Shown one piece after another: positions 43,513 through 54,762 of a stretch of 64,000 bases of DNA. Under the pieces are notes generated by a model that was not told the DNA's origin, made no database searches, and was given only the letters and a program-made list of their open reading frames with translations. The DNA is from Dastarcus helophoroides. Lineage: Eukaryota > Arthropoda > Insecta > Coleoptera > Bothrideridae. The stretch is taken from positions 9,780,857-9,844,856 of the forward strand of contig CM053331.1 of the NCBI GenBank assembly GCA_028583605.1, written 5' to 3'. A program made the translations under genes and the position numbers. Position 1 is the stretch's first letter; every line of letters starts with the position of its first letter.

Positions 43513-44850
43513 GACAATTTTACTCTACTCTTATGGAGGTCTGGGTCCGCCATTAATGATTCCAATATTGGTCTAACTTTATTGAAAGTCACTAAGATGT
43601 AAATAAAACGTAGTTTTGGAAAATGTGCTTTGGAAATTTTGCGCACACATAGCCATTCATCAAAAAAATTCTTATAACCTTTACTCCCAGAATAGCCACA
43701 AGGATATTCACCCTGATGTCTTATTACAGAAAATATCGACCTGAATTTTTAAGGCATTGAAGTTAAAACCACGAAATAAACTTTAATAACTATTTTACTA
43801 AAATGTAGTTAAAAAAAATCAACTCAAGAGTAAATGTTTAAATTTATCAGTTGAGTAAAGTTACTTCTTGCGTCAAAGTTATTCGTAATTAAGTCTTAGA
43901 ATTTACTGAATTTCCTTGATTAATAAAGAGATAACTAAGCAGTGTATTTAATTGGATCCTTAATAAAACATTTCCTATTCTGAGACGCTTTCAATAGATC
44001 TGCCTAATCCTTTCCTAAATTAATCTCCTAAAATTGGATTTACTTCTTGATGTAGTAGGAGCTAATGGAGTAACAATTAGTGCCTGATTTAGGATTTATT
44101 AGAGACATTCAGCCGGCACATATAGCCAGTAAATTCTGGGAAATAGTTGTATCAATAAGGCCATTTAGGCCCTAATTTTCAGGTAATACGGATCGGCTGA
44201 AAGGTGCCCAGCCATAACGTCAAGGCAAACTCTAAAATATCGGAAAATGATGGGAATGGGCCATAAATCCGACAAGTACGCTCTTGAAAACGTATCTATG
44301 GCAAGTGCACAATCGGAACAAGCGATACTGGCAATCCAGACAAATGACTAGGTATCATACCCTCATTCATCACGGGTTTCAGTGCCTAGGACGGGAGTCG
44401 TCGCGACGCGCCCATCGCACTCATCGCTTGCCGCGCTCTCGACCGAGACAAGACATTCTTTGTTATCGGCCTCACTCAAATATCATCGCCGGATATTGCC
44501 GTGTTTTAGCAAATGTCGCAAAGCGTTAAATTTTATGAGCTTTTAAGTTACAGTAAACGTCGGGACCCACAAATCCCGGACAGTTAGGTCAGATGTTTAT
44601 CGCTGATGACTGGCATTCGGTATGCCGCTTACATTTTTAACACGATATTTCAAGCTCCAACTATTACGTCCCGGGAAAAAATATGACTTGCCTAATAAGT
44701 TATGTTTCTTTTTTATTTAAATCAAAAAACTCACATAAAAATTAAAATCATTGTCAAGATGACACATGTCACTCCAAAGGGGACCTATTACGTGACATTG
44801 CATTTCAGGTCAATGAATTTTTTTTTTATCGCATCATTGAAAATTCGGAT
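43513..44850. other. Unique-looking DNA, no gene recognised
   Basis: Contains the GC-richest local stretch of the window (about 44270-44530) with an 81-codon plus frame at 44284-44529, rich in Arg and His. I recognise no domain, and composition alone could explain it. Confidence 0.35.
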
Positions 44851-46600
44851 AAAATTATTAAAGAAAATTAAATTAAATTTTTATTAATTTTTGAGGTAAC
44901 AAAAAAATATGAAAAAAATATATAACATACTCCACAATATTAGCTATAATATGCCGTTAGTTTCATCTTTCTAACTTATTTGGTTCAAAAGATGTAAAAA
45001 GTTAAAAAAAAAAATTTAATTGACAATTTTTTTAATATCTCTTAGTTACGTTGAAATATTGGGCCCAAATATACATACATTTTGTTCATATGTAGGACTG
45101 ATAACTTGGTGAAAATATTACTATAGGTTCCCATTTGGGGGCCACTTCGCCATACTTATCCTGCTACACCCTTTCAAAAAGTAATTAAATTCGACATTTC
45201 TAGATTAAATTCAAAGTGTTTTAGAAATCTCCTGACTTAGATTATTTTCCCTCTTTGGGACGGATTTTGTAGCAATATTAACCCAGTATTGGGATTACAA
45301 TGGTACAATAAATCTATTTCAATAAAATTGTGACAATAGTCAAGAAAAAAGAAAATTTCCAGTTTTTGTTAAAAGGTCCAGATTACACGTTTTTCTGAAA
45401 ATTGCTGCTTGCCCAAGAAAAATCGTATAATTTCAAAATATTTAAACTTTCAAATTTATAGTTTATGTCTCTAGACTTAGTGTTAGACTTAGACTTTTGC
45501 AGATTAAAATAAAATTTAGGAAAATCTGTAGGAATACTAAAAAATTTCTCGAAATATTAACTATTTTTTAAAATTTCATTAAATTAAATTTTGAAATTTA
45601 TTTCGTGATCAATTTTTTTCAGAAAAAATTCTTTTGAAAACTCTGAAGTTGGCACAAAAATTGTAATTTTCTAGCAACCCTAACTTTTTGATAGTTTAAT
45701 TGAAACTTCAAGTTTAATTTCGAAATAAGTATTTAAAGATATCAGTTGAAGGGTTTGCAAATTCATTATTAGTAATTTTTTTCAGATCAAAGCTCAAACA
45801 AGTAAAAAATATTAAGCTCAGATCTCAAACAAAAGAAGTTATGTTCACATTTTCCTTAGATCCCTTTTTCCTTGTAAATGCTACCGTTTCCCTCTATGCA
45901 CTAAAGTAAAAATTTTTATTTACCACAAAGAAATCTTTTGCACAAAATTTCTATTCCAAAATTCTCGAAATTTTGGCTTTTTTTTCAAAATGATTTTTTT
46001 TTAAAATCAGGTTTTTTGACCTATTTTATCATTAAAATTCGATTTTTTTGATCAAAATTTGGTTTTTGCTGAGGACTCCTAATTATATTATTTTTTTTTT
46101 AATGCATTATTTTCCAAAGTATTTATTCCAAAATTCTTTTTAAATTCTATTCTTTGGAAATTTCGATTTGTTTGTGAAAATTCACCATTTTCTCAAAATT
46201 TAAATATTTTAGTATTTTTTTCTAAAGAATAGATTTTTTTTCTTTATTTGCCTTGTTCTATTTTTTTCCTAAATATCAATTTTTTTCAATATTTTAACAT
46301 TTTATCGACTGTTGTTTAAAGTCGTTTTATTAAAAATTTGCTTTTTTGAGTAAAACTTGTTTTATCTGAAAATTTTCACCTTTTTTTCTAAATAGACAAC
46401 TTTTCTTTCTTTTGGTTTCTCAAGATTTGCCTTCGTTTTTAGTTTTGCTTTTTATAATGAAAATACAACTTTTTATATCTCCACACATTTAGATCTTTTT
46501 TTTTTTTCGAAATAATTCTTTCAATCGAACTAATGGCACCTTTAAAATAGAAATTTGGCTGTCTTGAATTTGTTTGAAATTAAAAAATTCCTAATTTGGA
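44850..46600 (-). repeat. Degenerate AT-rich array (T-rich on plus)
   Basis: T-rich from about 45900 to 46600 and weaker before. Orientation flips to A-rich at about 46600-46640. Confidence 0.5.
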
Positions 46601-46888
46601 AAATTAGATCCTTTCGTAAATAAAATATTTCTGGAACAAACGAATTTTTCAAAAAGTTAAAATTACAAAAATTCGAAGTTTCGAGAAAGCACTAAATGAA
46701 ATTTTAAATAAATGTCGAAGTATTCACGAAAACTCGAACTTTTGAAGGAAGATGGAAATTTCGAAAAAACTTTAAACTCTGGAGAAAGCAATAACTTTGA
46801 AGAGTCTAAATTTTAATAATAAAACGTAAACATTTTTAAAAAAAGGTGAAAATTCTGAAAAAATTCAAGAATTTCAAAGAGTCGAAAC

Positions 46889-48047
46889 TTAAACTGGAAA
46901 GCAATTTTTGAAAAATGATGAAATTTGAGAAATGATGAAATGATGAAACGAATTTCTCAAATTTACTACACGAAATTCGAAACTGCAAAAAAATTTTTTT
47001 AAAATTCGGAATTTTCAAAATATTAAATTTAAACTTCGAAAAATAGTAAAAAAAATTGAACAAGAGTGGAAATTTCCAAAAAAAGCTGAATATTTTGAAA
47101 AAAGGTAAAGGTTTTCAATAAAAGAAATATTTCAGCCTAAACATATTAAAGATAAACAAATAATTTTTAAAAAAATCCAAATTTTGAGATAAAAGTTTTG
47201 TGTCAAAATTCTTATAAGAAGTCGAAGTTTTAAGAAAAGGAAGAAATTTTTAAAAATAAAAATCAAATACTGAAAAAGTAATGGCTTTGAAAATATGTCG
47301 AAATTTTAAGTTTCTAAAAAAAGGTTCGAAAATATCAAAAATTTGTACAAAAATTTAATTATTAATTTAAATAAATCAAAGTTTTAAAATAAAAGTTCAG
47401 TTTACTATATTAAAGTCGAAACGTCGAGATAAAGTCAAAGTATTTAAAAAAAAGTCGCAATTTTCAAAAAAGTCAACACTTCGAGAAACTGTCAAAAGTT
47501 GGACTAAGGTGGAATTTGAAAAAAAGGGTAGAACTTTTCAAAAGTCAGTTTTTTAACCTAATCAAACTTATACAAAAAATCTAGTTTGAAAAAAATCACA
47601 ATTTTCAAAGAAGATCCAAATGTTGTGTAAATATTTTCAAAAAATTCAGAATTCAGAAAATGAATGAAAATTCTGAAGAAAGGCAAAACTGAAAAAGTCC
47701 TGTGACTAAGAAAGTTAGTAAACATTTGAAAAAAGAGAAAACTAAAAAAAAGATACAATTTAAATTTCGAAATTTTCAAAATATAAAAACGAAATGCTTA
47801 CAAAAAGTCGAAAAATGTTGTAAGAATTTTTAATAACAATCGAACGCAGATTTTTAAAGAAAGTAATCATTTTAAGAAAGTGCAAATTTTGAGAAAAATT
47901 CCCAATTTTCAAAATAAAGTCAAAATATCTAGAAAAAAAATGAAAGTTTGGTCGAACGAGAAAAGATCGACTTTGTGAAAAAAAAATGGGTATTTTAAAA
48001 TGTCAAAATTTCAAAATAAATCGAAATTTTCAATATTAACTGATTTA
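46889..48047 (+). repeat. 1.1-kb tandem duplication, copy 1
   Basis: Starts TTAAACTGGAAAGCAATTTT and ends TATTAACTGATTTA. Copy 2 (48390-49478) matches throughout, including ACTACACGAAATTCGAAACTG, CAGCCTAAACATATTAAAG and GGTCGAACGAGA words. Copy 1 has about 100 bp near 47770-47870 that copy 2 lacks. Both are A-rich degenerate DNA. Confidence 0.75.
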
Positions 48048-48389
48048 TTCTTCATGGTAGACCCTTATTGACCGGAAATATTATGTTTTTTTCAATTTGT
48101 TTAACATTTCTTCGGCCCAGTTTGGCAATATTTAAATTTTTATGGTTTGTTGACAATTTTCTAAACAGTTTTTGAAATGCGACTACTTGGTATTTAAATT
48201 TATTGAAAACGTCACTTCATGACAGTTCACAAATTAAGAGGTTATTTTATTTTACATAGAATAGGAAAAATGAAAAATAGGAGACCAAAAATTAGATATG
48301 GAAAAAATAAAAATTTTGTTTTTTTGATAAATTAAGAAAATATAAAAAAAAAATAAGATTTCCGGTCAATAAGGGTCTACCATGAAGAA
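48048..48389. mobile_element. PIF/Harbinger-like MITE, TTA target
   Basis: A 342-bp element with TIRs of about 30 bp starting TTCTTCATGGTAGACCCTTA and inverse end TAAGGGTCTACCATGAAGAA, flanked by TTA on both sides (48045-48047, 48390-48392). A 3-bp TWA duplication is the hallmark of PIF/Harbinger elements. The interior encodes nothing recognisable. It sits exactly at the junction of the tandem duplication. Confidence 0.75.
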
Positions 48390-49478
48390 TTAAACTATAA
48401 AGCAATTTTTGAAAAATGATAAAATTTTTCGGAAAAAAGACGAATTTCTCAAATTTACTACACGAAATTCGAAACTGCAAAAAAAATTTTTTTTTTAATT
48501 CGGAATTTTCAAAACATTAAATTTAAACTTCGACAAATAGTAAAAAAATTGAACAAGATTGGAAATTGCCAAAATAAAGTGAATATTTTGAAAAAAGATA
48601 AAGGTTTTCAATAAAAGAAATATTTCAGCCTAAACATATTAAAGATAAACAAATAATTTTTAAAAAATCCAAATTTTGAGATAAACGTTTTGTGTCAAAA
48701 TTTTTATAAGGAGTTGAAATTTTGAGAAAAGGAAGAAATTTTTAAAAATAAAAATCAAATGCCGAAAAAGTAATAGCTTTGAAAATATGTCGAAATTTTG
48801 AAGATAAAAGGTCGAAATATTCTAAAATAACTAAAATTTCTAAAAAAAGGTTCGAAAATATTAAAAATTTGTAAAAAAACTTAATTTCTCAAAAAAGCGA
48901 ATATTAAAATAAATCGAAGTTTTTAAATGAAAGTTCAATTTACTACATTAAAGTCGAAACGTCGAGATAAAGTCGAAGTATTTAAAAAAAAAGTCGCAAT
49001 TTTCAAAAAAGTCAACACTTTGAGAAATTGTCAAAAATTGGAGCAAGGTGGAATTTGGAAAAAAAAGGCTAGAACTTTTCAAAAGTCAGTTTTCTTAACA
49101 TAATCAAACTTATACAAAAAATCTACATTTTGAAAAAAAATCACAATTTTCAAAGAAGATCGAAATTTTGTAAATATTTTCAAAAAATTCAGAATTCAGA
49201 AAATGAATGAAAATTCTGAAGAAACGCAAAACTGAAAAAGTCCTGCGATTAAGAAAGTAGGTAAACATTTGAAAAAAGTAAAAACTTAAAAAAAGAGAAA
49301 AGGAATCATTTTAAGAAAGTGCAAATTTTGAGAAAAATTCCCAATTTTCAAAATAAAGTCTAAATATCTAGAAAAAAAAATGAAAGTTTGGTCGAACGAG
49401 ACAAGATCAATTTTGTGAAGAAAAATGAGTATTTTAAAATGTCAAAATTTTAAAATAAATCGAAATTTTCAATATTAA
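48390..49478 (+). repeat. 1.1-kb tandem duplication, copy 2
   Basis: Starts TTAAACTATAAAGCAATTTT right after the MITE and ends TATTAACTGATTT. Divergence from copy 1 consists of scattered substitutions and small indels, so the duplication is moderately old. Confidence 0.75.
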
Positions 49479-49479
49479 C

Positions 49480-50330
49480 TGATTTCTTGAAAAAAGTCGT
49501 AATTTTGCCAAGAATTCTTTCCCTTTTTTCACGTAAACGAAGGCGCAAGTATCACCTAGTTTCAGTACAAAATTTGAAACGACAAATGCATAAAAATTTA
49601 AGCAATGGAGTGGGAAATATGAAAAACTCCAAAGAATTTAAATAGGACTCTCTTTTTTAATCCAAAAATTCCAACAAAAAAATTAGGGAGTTAAGGTCAA
49701 CATATTAAAGTAAAATTAAAATTTCTAAAGTGGAAATTTCCAATGTAAAATTATAAAGCTTGTAATGAATTTTAAGATGAAGAAATTTTGAAAACAACTG
49801 TAATAATAAATATATTTTTATTTTGAGTAAAAATTTCATTAAGGTCGAGTTTTTAAGAAAAACAGTAAAAATTGAAAGCTTAAATTTTAAGGAAAAGTTG
49901 AAATTTTGAAAAAAGAAATGGTTTTTAAAATAACGTTACCGTATTTCGAGAAGAAAAATGTAAAATTATGAAGCTGAAGTCGTTCCAAAAAAGCCAATTT
50001 TATTGGAAATATTTTTTACTGTTAAGGTTAAGACAAATTGAAACTAGGACCTCTTACTTTTTAAATTACAAACTTTCCAAATCTCGAAAATTCAAGCGTA
50101 AATCTTAATTTAGTGTGTAAACTCGAAATTTTTTTCTGCTTTGATATTAAAATGCCTCATTTTTTTCCCATAATTTTAGTTTCATTAATATTTCGAGAAT
50201 TTTTTAATAACAAATTACGGATTTTTGTGAAAATTCACCCTTTTTCTCACAATTTCACCTTAATGGTCTGTTCTAAAATTTTGACCCATCTTTCAATTTT
50301 AGACGTTTTTTAAAATACCAAATTTACTTT
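49480..50330 (+). repeat. Degenerate A-rich array end
   Basis: A-rich words fade out toward 50100, where a short T-rich stretch follows. No gene seen. Confidence 0.45.
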
Positions 50331-50965
50331 GTTATTTGAATGGTTCGAATGATATGCAGCAGCCATCGGGCGATGAAAGTAACAAGAGAAAACGATTTTG
50401 CAACGTCAGTGGCTGACTGGTCTCGCTCACTGAACGTGTAGATCAAAAAGACAGGGAGGCCTGTAATTAATTTGTCTTTCATTAAATCAATGCAGAAGTA
50501 ATTAAACTGATTTAATTGAAATTTTTGTAGGCCAAACCTATAAATCATCTGCCGGACACTGCCAGCGGCATCTGCGAAAGTTCTCAAACGTTGTCAGGCA
50601 CACTTTGTAATCATCAGCCCAAATTGCAGGCGTATTTATACATTATTTAATTAGCAACGCCTGAATAAGCTCGACAAAAAATAAACAACAAAAGACTAAA
50701 ATGGTTTCTTTCGAACAGAAAAGTTGTTTTTCGACTTTAGTGGGGCTTAATTTTGTTTCAAAGTTAAGAAATCAGATCTACCTAACTTTTATTATTCGCA
50801 GTTAAAAAACAAGGTAGGTTTATAAATGGTAAACAACACAGTAACGTTGTCGGTGTACAATACATTGCAGCAAGCTGAGGTGTTGTAACCAAACATTTTA
50901 GTACAATTTCATAAACCAGATTAGTCCTTGTGAATATGTGAATTCTTTATGCCTAAAAGATTTTC
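50331..50965. other. Unique-looking DNA, no gene recognised
   Basis: GC-richer around 50380-50620; an 87-codon minus frame (50324-50587) has no recognisable domain. Confidence 0.35.
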
Positions 50966-50966
50966 T

Positions 50967-51157
50967 GATGATTGACATTTCCAACCCTTACTTCCTGGAA
51001 TTCTTTAATAATCATAACTATTAATCTGTATTAACGATAAAAACGTAACAGAAATTAAAAAGTCCACAATGTTCCGATAAATATTTGCTAACACCGGACC
51101 AGGTTTTGCATTACTTCATTATCAGCGGCTAAACAAATTGCTGGTATAACAGAACAA
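50967..51157 (-). mobile_element. Hammerhead repeat family 2, copy Y
   Basis: Read on the minus strand: AATTTGTTTAGCC, ribozyme, TTAGCAAATATTTATCGGAAC, TTTTTATCGTTAATA, TTAATAGTTATGATTATTAAAG, ending CCAGGAAGTAAGGGTTGG. It aligns with copy X (38807-38994) over the ribozyme and body, with X's 5' segment appearing here inverted at the 3' end. A TTGTGTTTTTTAAT word just beyond (51166-51179, plus) also occurs in family 1. Confidence 0.6.
51085..51137 (-). ncRNA. Type I hammerhead ribozyme, family 2, copy Y
   Basis: Minus strand: helix I TTTG/CAAA and CCG/CGG around an internal loop; core CTGATAA (51119-51125; G8 changed to A), T, stem II around the former GTAA loop, AAAAC, loop CTG, GTC. Compared with copy X, each copy has lost different core bases, so the common ancestor carried an intact core. 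Confidence 0.6.
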
Positions 51158-51185
51158 CTCTTTTTGTGTTTTTTAATTTTTGAAG

Positions 51186-51342
51186 TGAAAACTCCTCTAG
51201 GCTTGCTAAGCGACTAAATATAGGGGAAAAATGGATAGTATTGCCATATATGTAATCACTTATGGCGGTATTGTGTTATCAAAAAACGGTTTTTGATTGA
51301 TCTACCATTGCGCCACTGAATTTAAGTTGAATGTGCCAAAAT
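51186..51342 (-). repeat. tRNA-like SINE-type repeat, copy C
   Basis: Minus strand: TTGGCACATTCAACTTAAAT, CAGTGGCGCAATGGTAGATC, then TTTTTTGATAACACAATACCG and the distal end TTTAGTCGCTTAGC. The anticodon-arm part is deleted. The upstream flank TTGGCAYATTCAAYTT is shared with copy A, so the family unit begins before the tRNA-like head. Confidence 0.6.
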
Positions 51343-51563
51343 GTGTATAATATAATTGTTTAAATTGTGTTTTAATTTCATTATTATTATTTCTAATCTC
51401 TCCGTAAGCGAAGATTGCCTATCTTAGAAAAGAAAAAGCACTCGAAAAATACTGGTAAGCCGACGGGCGTCAATTCCAAATGCGCCATGCGAGACAACGG
51501 CAATAAAAACAGAAAGGAGAAACTAGAATCTAAAGGCCCTATTTATCTCACTGCTAGTGACTT

Positions 51564-54193
51564 ACAAGGAAAGGTCGCGAAGTGTCCGGCGCCGATTTTG
51601 CTAATTTTTGGATATGTTTTAGAGGACCAAAATCTAAAAGACACGTATTTTTTTTATCGGCTGATAAAAGGTTTTAAGGGTAGTTTTACCCCCTCAAAGT
51701 TGGGGCAAAAAATGCAGATTTTGCTGTTTCTCACATGCCAAAAATGATATTCGAGTCGGTTTTTTTTTTTAAGTTTTGTTTTGACGAGAAATAAAAGAAA
51801 AAATTTCAAAATTTTTCCACCCCCCTCATGGGGGCAAACTACCCCATTTAGAAGTTTTTTAATCATAAAAATGGTAATTGCGTCAGCAAAATTTTGAAAA
51901 AAATATATGTTATTTTATACACCAAAACTAATTTTACCTGTTTTTGGATTTTGTCGAAAAACATTTTTTTTTGGGGTAAACACCACTTACACGAATACGT
52001 ATATGATAGGATGTATTTTTATGATTTTTGTTTTATATTTTTTTCTGAAGCGAAGTATTTCGACGAGAAACTAATAAAATAATTTTTTAAGATTTTTTCG
52101 GTGACCCCTCATCCCCACCCTCCACCATTCCCTTATAGGAGGCTGAGTTACCTACTTAAAAAACCGGAAAATTCGAGATTATGATCCATCTACTATCTAT
52201 ATACACCGAAAAAAAGTTTACAACATTTTTTTACCCCCACCCCTCCTGATAGGAGTAAATTACCCCCTTATGAAATTTTTAATTAACAAGGAAATAGTCA
52301 TTATAACAGCTCAATTTTGAAAAATAAATGTTATTTTATACATCCAAATTAATTTTAGCTGTATTTGGGTTTGGATGAAGGAAAATATTTTGGGGGTGAA
52401 CACTCTTTAACGCAAATATTTATATTTAATAGGAGATATATTTGTATAATTTTCGGTTCGTTATTTTTGAAACGAAGTATTTTAAAGAAGGTAGAAAAAT
52501 ATTATTTTTAAATTTTGGTTCTACCGTTCCCACCCTTCGTGTTGGCATATCAGTAGAATGAGCCAGTTAGCTATCTACTTGAAAAACTGGAAATTCGAGA
52601 TCATTGCTGTCTCTCTAGGTACCACAAAACAGAGTTTAGAAAGGTTTTAAATTTTTGCATTTCTCATCCCAGGTGACTTATCCTTCTGATAGAAATAGGA
52701 CGCGAGGTGTGGCTGGACAAATTCGGAAAAATTAATTTTATTGTTTCTTGTTGAAATATTTCGTTCCAGGAAAAAAAGAAACAAATATCTTTACCGCCAT
52801 AATAATATACACTTAAATATTTTGGTAAATTCCCATATTTCTCGTGTAGGTATATCTAATATACAAAACTTCTAAATTTTTATAAAGTTCAGACAACTGT
52901 CCGCAGTTTTTATATAGATATTTTATACACGTATTTGCTCTAAAGGGTGTTTATCCCCAAAAATTTTTCTTCGACAAACCCCAAAAAAATTCAATAAAAT
53001 AAGTTTTGGTATATAAAATATATTGTTTTTTTTTCCAAATTTTGCTGTTATAATGACAATTTTTTGAATACTTGAAAACCTCAGAAAGGAGTTGTTTACC
53101 CCCTTACGAAGGTGCAAAAGTTTAGAATTTTTTTGGTGTATAAAAAGAGATCGTAATGATATCGAATTTTCCGATTTTTTAAGTAGACGACTCACCCTCT
53201 GGTAAGATAAGGTGGAGATAGGGGAAGAGAGGTGAATGGAAAAGTTCAAAAAAAAATAGTTTTCTAATTCCTTGTTGAAATACTTCGTTTCAAATAAAAA
53301 ACGAATTAAAAATCATAGAAATACATCCTATTATATACGTGTTTGACCTAAAGGGTGTTTACCCCTAAAATATGTTCCTTCACCAAAACCCAAATAAAAG
53401 TAAAATTAATTTTGATGTATAAAATAACATTTATTTTTCAAAATTTAGCTGTTATAAGGACTATTTTCTTGTAAATTAAAAATTTCATAAGGGGTAATTT
53501 ACCTCTATCAGGAGGGGCGGGGTTAAAAACATTTGGTAAACTTTTCTTTTGGTGTATATAGATAGTAGAGGGATCATAATAATGTCGAATTCTCCAGTTT
53601 TTTAAGTCACCCTCCTATAAGGGAAGGGTGGAGAGTGGGGATTAGGGATCACTGAAAAAATCTTAAAAAATTATTTTTTTAGTTTCTCGTCGAAATACTT
53701 CGCTTCAGAAAAAAAATAAAACAAAAATCATAAAAATACATCGTATCATATACGTATTCGTGTAAGTGGTGTTTACCACCCAAAATAAATTTTTTCGACA
53801 AAATCCAAAAACAGGTAAAATTAGTTTTGGTGTATAAAATAACATATATTTTTTTCAAAATTTTGCTGACGTAATTACCATTTTTATGATTAAAAAACTT
53901 CTAAATGGGGTAGTTTGCCCCCATGAGGGGGGTGGGAAAATTTTGAAATTTTTTTTTTCTTTTATTTCTCGTCAAAGCAAAACTTTTGGAAAAAGAAACG
54001 ACTCGAATATCATTTGTGGTATTCGAGAAACAGCAAAATCTTCATATTTTGCCTCAACTTTGATGGGGTAAAACTACCCTTAAAACCGTTTCTCAGCCGA
54101 TAAAAAAAATACGTGTCTCTAAGATTTTGGTCCTTTAAAACATATCCAAAAATTAGCAAAATCGGCGCCGGACACTTCGCGACCTTTCCTTGT
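51564..54193. mobile_element. 2.6-kb foldback element (long palindrome)
   Basis: Two arms of about 1.3 kb are inverse to each other around a centre near 52878. Outer ends are ACAAGGAAAGGTCGCGAAGT and its inverse. Flanks TAGTGACTT (51555-51563) and TAGTACTTT (54194-54202) could be an 8-9 bp duplication with a one-base change. Inside each arm a unit of about 420 bp recurs in direct order (compare 51834 with 52256), each with a short CCCCT...GGGGTAAA.TACCCC segment, GTTATTTTATACACC and TTTCGACGAGAAA-like words. Short frames are by-products. A Mutator-like or other foldback origin is possible; no transposase was seen. Confidence 0.7.
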
Positions 54194-54202
54194 TAGTACT
54201 TT

Positions 54203-54754
54203 TTATCGACTCTATTACCAATTGATTGTTTACATTTTCGACCTGTCAACTTTGGAGGTTATTTTTTCTGTTATAAAATTGCTTTATCTTTGGGATTGGA
54301 ATCTCGTACAGGTGACAATTACAAAGAAACGATCTAGATAGACTTTAGTGAGAAGGATCTCGATTATAGAGAATGCAATTGAAATCTATTAAATTAGGAA
54401 TTTCAACAAAGAAATTGTGGTGCCTTGTAAACGTTTTTAAGAATGGACAAAAAATGTTTGGAACATTTACTCAGCTTAACTGAAGCCAGAAGAGGATATC
54501 CTAAAATTACATGTAGTTTCAAAGAGAAAGAATAACAGCTTGAAGATTTTTCATTGTTCTTTTATGATCGAAGTTTAATGTTTTCATGTTGCTTAGTAAA
54601 CTACTCCTTTATTTGTACAAATTGTGTAGAAACCCACCTGTGAAGCACTTACTAATTGATACATAAAGATGAAACTGTTTTAATATATTTGAATTTTTAA
54701 AGTTAAGCAATTCTACGTATTTTGTATATCGACTCATTCAACGAAAACTGTAGT
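54203..54754. other. Unique-looking DNA, no gene seen
   Basis: Short spacer between the foldback element and the hAT element; no repeat ends or convincing frame. Confidence 0.4.
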
Positions 54755-54762
54755 ATCCCATT

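Noticed and set aside
44284..44529. Arg/His-rich 81-codon frame in a GC-richer patch
   Set aside because: No recognisable family; local base composition explains the residue content and lack of stops.
44580..44640. Hammerhead core suggested by CTGATGA
   Set aside because: No stem II followed by GAAA and no helix I partner; a chance match to a 7-base word.
51415..51747. 110-codon frame across the left end of the foldback element
   Set aside because: It crosses the element boundary and continues into the palindrome arm; no domain is visible.
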